A stretch of DNA of 64,000 bases from Brugia malayi (Eukaryota; Nematoda; Chromadorea; Rhabditida; Onchocercidae). The stretch spans positions 22,641 to 86,640 of the forward strand of contig NW_025062293.1 of NCBI RefSeq assembly GCF_000002995.4. Reading direction: 5' to 3'. Positions 60,932-64,000 of the stretch are shown here, one piece after another (the stretch's first letter is position 1; each line of letters begins with the position of its first letter). Under the pieces are notes generated by a model that did no database searches, was not told the DNA's origin, and was given only the letters and a program-made list of their open reading frames with translations. The position numbers were made by a program, and so were the translations under genes.

Positions 60932-63900
60932 TATCCATGAAATGTGAAAAACGGACTGCGTTATCATGTATCCATGAATTGTGAATAACGGTCTGAGCAT
61001 CATGTATCCATGAAATGTGAATAACGGTCTGAGTGTCATGTAACCATGAAATGTGAATAACGGTCTGAGTATCATGAAATGTGAATAACGGTCTGAGTTA
61101 TCATGTATCCATGAAATGTGAATAACAGTCTGAGCATCATGTAACTATGAAATGTGAATAACGGTCTGAGCATCGTGTAACCATGAAATGTGAAAAACAG
61201 TCTGAGAGTCATACGTCAGTTAATTGTTATTTACGATTGTATATGTCTAATTATCATGTATCCATGAAATGTGAATAACGGTCTGTGTCATGTATCCATG
61301 AAATGTGAAAAACAGTCTGAGAGTCATACGTCAGTTAATTGTTATTTACGATTGTATATGTCTAATTATCATGTATCCATGAAATGTGAATAACGGTCTG
61401 TGTCATGTATCCATGAATTGTGAATAACGGTCTGAGCATCATGTAACCATGAAATGTGAATAACGATCTGAGCATCATGTATCCATGAAATGTGAAAAAC
61501 GGACTGAGTAACCATGTATCCATGAAATGTGAATAACGATCTGAGCATCATGTAACTATGAAATGTGAATAACGGTCTGAGCATCGTGTAACCATGAAAT
61601 GTAAATAACGGTCTGAGCATCATGTAACCATGAAATGTGAATAACGGTCTGAGTAACCATGTATCCATGAAATGTGAAAAACGGACTGAGTTATCATGTA
61701 TCCATGAAATGTGAATAACGGTCTGAGTATCATGTATCCATGAAATGTAAATAACGGTCTGAGCATCATGTAACCATGAAATGTGAATAACGGTCTGAGT
61801 ATCATGTATCCATGAAATGTGAAAAACAGTCTGAGAGTCATACGTCAGTTAATTGTTATTTACGATTGTATATGTCTAAGTATCATGTATGCATGAAATG
61901 TGAATAACGGTCTAAGCATCATGTAACCATGAAATGTGAATAACGGTCTAAGCATCATGTAACCATGAAATGTGAATAACGGTCTGAGTATCATGCATCC
62001 ATAGAATTTGAAAAACGGCCTGGGTATCACACCATCATGTATCCATGAAATGTGATAAACGGTCTGTATCATGTATCCATGAAATGTGAATAACGGTCTA
62101 AGCATCATGCAACCATGAAATGTGAATAACGGTCTGAGCATCATGTAACCATGAAATGTGAATAACGGTCTGAGCATCATGTAACCATGAAATGTGAATA
62201 ACGGTCTGAGTATCATGTATCCATGAAATGTGAAAAACAGTCTGAGAGTCATACGTCAGTTAATTGTTATTTACGATTGTATATGTCTAATTATCATGTA
62301 TCCATGAAATGTGAATAACGGTCTGTGTCTTGTATCCATGAATTGTGAATAACGGTCTGAGCATCATGTAACCATGAAATGTGAATAACGGTCTGAGTAT
62401 CATGTATCCATGAAATGTGAAAAACAGTCTGAGTATCATACGTCAGATAATTGTTATTTATGGTTGTATATGTCTAAGTATCATGTATGCATGAAATGTG
62501 AATAACGGTCTAAGCATCATCTATCCATGAAATGTAAATAACGGTCTGAGCATCATGTAACCATGAAATGTGAATAACGGTCTGAGTATCATACGTCAGT
62601 TAATTGTTATTTACGATTGTATATGTCTAATTATCATGTATCCATGAAATGTGAATAACGGACTGAGTTATCATGTATCCATGAAATGTGAATAACGGTC
62701 TGAGTATCATGTATCCATGAAATGTAAATAACGATCTGAGCATCATGTAACCATGAAATGTGCAAAGCAGTCTGAGAGTCATACGTCAGTTAATTGTTAT
62801 TTACGATTGTATATGTCTAATTATCATGTATCCATGAAATGTGAATAACGGTCTGTGTCATGTATCCATGAATTGTGAATAACGGACTAAGCATCATGTA
62901 ACCATGAAATGTGAATAACGGTCTGAGTATCATGTATCCATGAAATGTAAATAACGGTCTGAGCATCATGTATCCATGAAATGTGAATAACGGTCTGTAT
63001 CATGTATCCATGAATTGTGAATAACGGTCTGAGCATCATGTATCCATGAAATGTGAATAGCGGTCTGAGTATCATGAAATGTGAATAACCGTCTGAGTAT
63101 CATGTAACCATGAAATGTGAATAACGGTCTGAGTATCATGAAATGTGAATAACGGTCTGAGTTATCATGTATCCATGAAATGTGAAAAACAGTCTGAGTA
63201 TCATACGTCAGTTAATTGTTATTTACGGTTGTATATATCTAAGTATCATGTATCCATGAAATGTGAAAAACGGACTGAGTTATCATGTATCCATGAATTG
63301 TGAATAACGGTCTGAGTATCATGTATCCATGAATTGTGAATAACGGTCTGAGTATCATGTAAATGTGAATAACGGTCTGAGTATCATGAAATGTGAATAA
63401 CGGTCTGAGTTATCATGTATCCATGAAATGTGAATAACAGTCTGAGCATCATGTAACTATGAAATGTGAATAACCGTCTGAGCATCGTGTAACCATGAAA
63501 TGTGAAAAACAGTCTGAGAGTCATACGTCAGTTAATTGTTATTTACGATTGTATATGTCTAATTATCATGTATCCATGAAATGTGAATAACGGTCTGTGT
63601 CATGTATCCATGAAATGTAAATAACGGTCTGAGCATCATGTATCCATGAAATGTGAATAACGGTCTGTTATCATGTATCCATGAATTGTGAATAACGGTC
63701 TGAGCATCATGTATCCATGAAATGTGAATAACGGTCTGAGTATCATGAAATGTGAATAACCGTCTGAGTATCATGTAACCATGAAATGTGAATAACGGTC
63801 TGAGTATCATGAAAATGTGAATAACGGTCTGAGTTATCATGTATCCATGAAAATGTGAATAACAGTCTGAGCATCATGTAACCATGAAATGTGAATCACG

Positions 63901-64000
63901 ATCTGAGCATCATGTATCCATGAAATGTGAAAAACGGACTGAGTTATCATGTATCCATGAAATGTGAAAAACAGTCTGAGTATCATACGTCAGTTAATTG
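60932..64000. repeat. Satellite B: 36-bp units with interspersed spacer, runs off the window
   Basis: The basic unit is about 36 bp (ATCATGTATCCATGAAATGT then GAATAACGGTCTGAGT), with variants such as GTAACC for GTATCC and AAAAACAG for AATAACGG. About ten times the array is interrupted by a 40-45 bp block starting CATACGTCAGTTAATTGTTA, for example near 61209, 61324, 61838, 62248, 62437, 62590, 62780, 63205, 63521 and 63984. Similar unit combinations recur between these blocks, which indicates higher-order structure. The array abuts satellite A without a spacer and continues past the right edge. Confidence 0.95.

Noticed and set aside
60614..63840. Many open frames of 60-130 codons in the satellites
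   Set aside because: Unit lengths divisible by three keep frames open; the peptides are just repeated satellite units.
60932..64000. CRISPR-like array of short repeats and spacers
   Set aside because: The genome is eukaryotic, the units are tandem without unique spacers, and the interspersed blocks are themselves repeated.
1..64000. tRNA or rRNA genes
   Set aside because: No A/B-box pair with a foldable cloverleaf and no rRNA-like conserved block was recognised on reading.

Overview
The window is nuclear DNA from a nematode. It is very A+T-rich by eye, its genes are split into small exons, and three of its LTRs carry a copy of the nematode spliced leader SL1. The gene content also fits: a nematode-style TTBKL/CK1 kinase, a DVE-1-like homeobox locus, a galectin and BEL/Pao retroelements. 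I cannot name the species; a parasitic lineage is possible but unproven.

Left part (1-12 kb). On the minus strand there is an unidentified exon, the last exon of a GNAT acetyltransferase, and a small membrane protein whose exons join in phase (1746-3540). On the plus strand 6.3-10 kb holds a decayed galectin with at least four reading-frame breaks, followed by a six-unit minisatellite near 12 kb and a long AT-rich desert.

Middle (15.9-39.8 kb). A 5'-truncated BEL/Pao element (integrase, env-like region, 3' LTR) lies at 15.9-19.1 kb. A second, more broken BEL/Pao copy with its own 3' LTR lies at 31.2-33.6 kb. Two solo LTRs on the minus strand (24.5 and 39.1 kb) each have perfect 5-bp target-site duplications. 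Between them lie an intact secreted EGF-like protein gene (26.1-29.1 kb, minus, seven exons, predicted GPI tail), a small multi-pass membrane protein gene (33.98-35.26 kb, plus) and a long nearly pure 9-bp tandem repeat (35.8-36.4 kb).

Right part (40-64 kb). A DVE-like two-homeodomain pseudogene (42-44.5 kb) is followed by a thrombospondin-1/transmembrane gene (minus, 3' part), an apparently intact TTBKL-type kinase gene (48.7-51.9 kb, plus), the 3' end of an importin-alpha-like gene (minus) and a four-helix membrane protein gene (minus). From 60.0 kb to the end the window is satellite DNA: an 88/54-bp family, then a 36-bp family with interspersed spacers.

The most unusual observation is that three separate LTRs carry an SL1 or SL1-like sequence, always in the sense orientation of the element. 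In the 39.1-kb copy the SL1 sits exactly where a related LTR reads directly from AATAAA into its 3' part, which suggests capture of a trans-spliced 5' end by reverse transcription. The genes show no shared operon or pathway; they look like unrelated loci separated by repeats.
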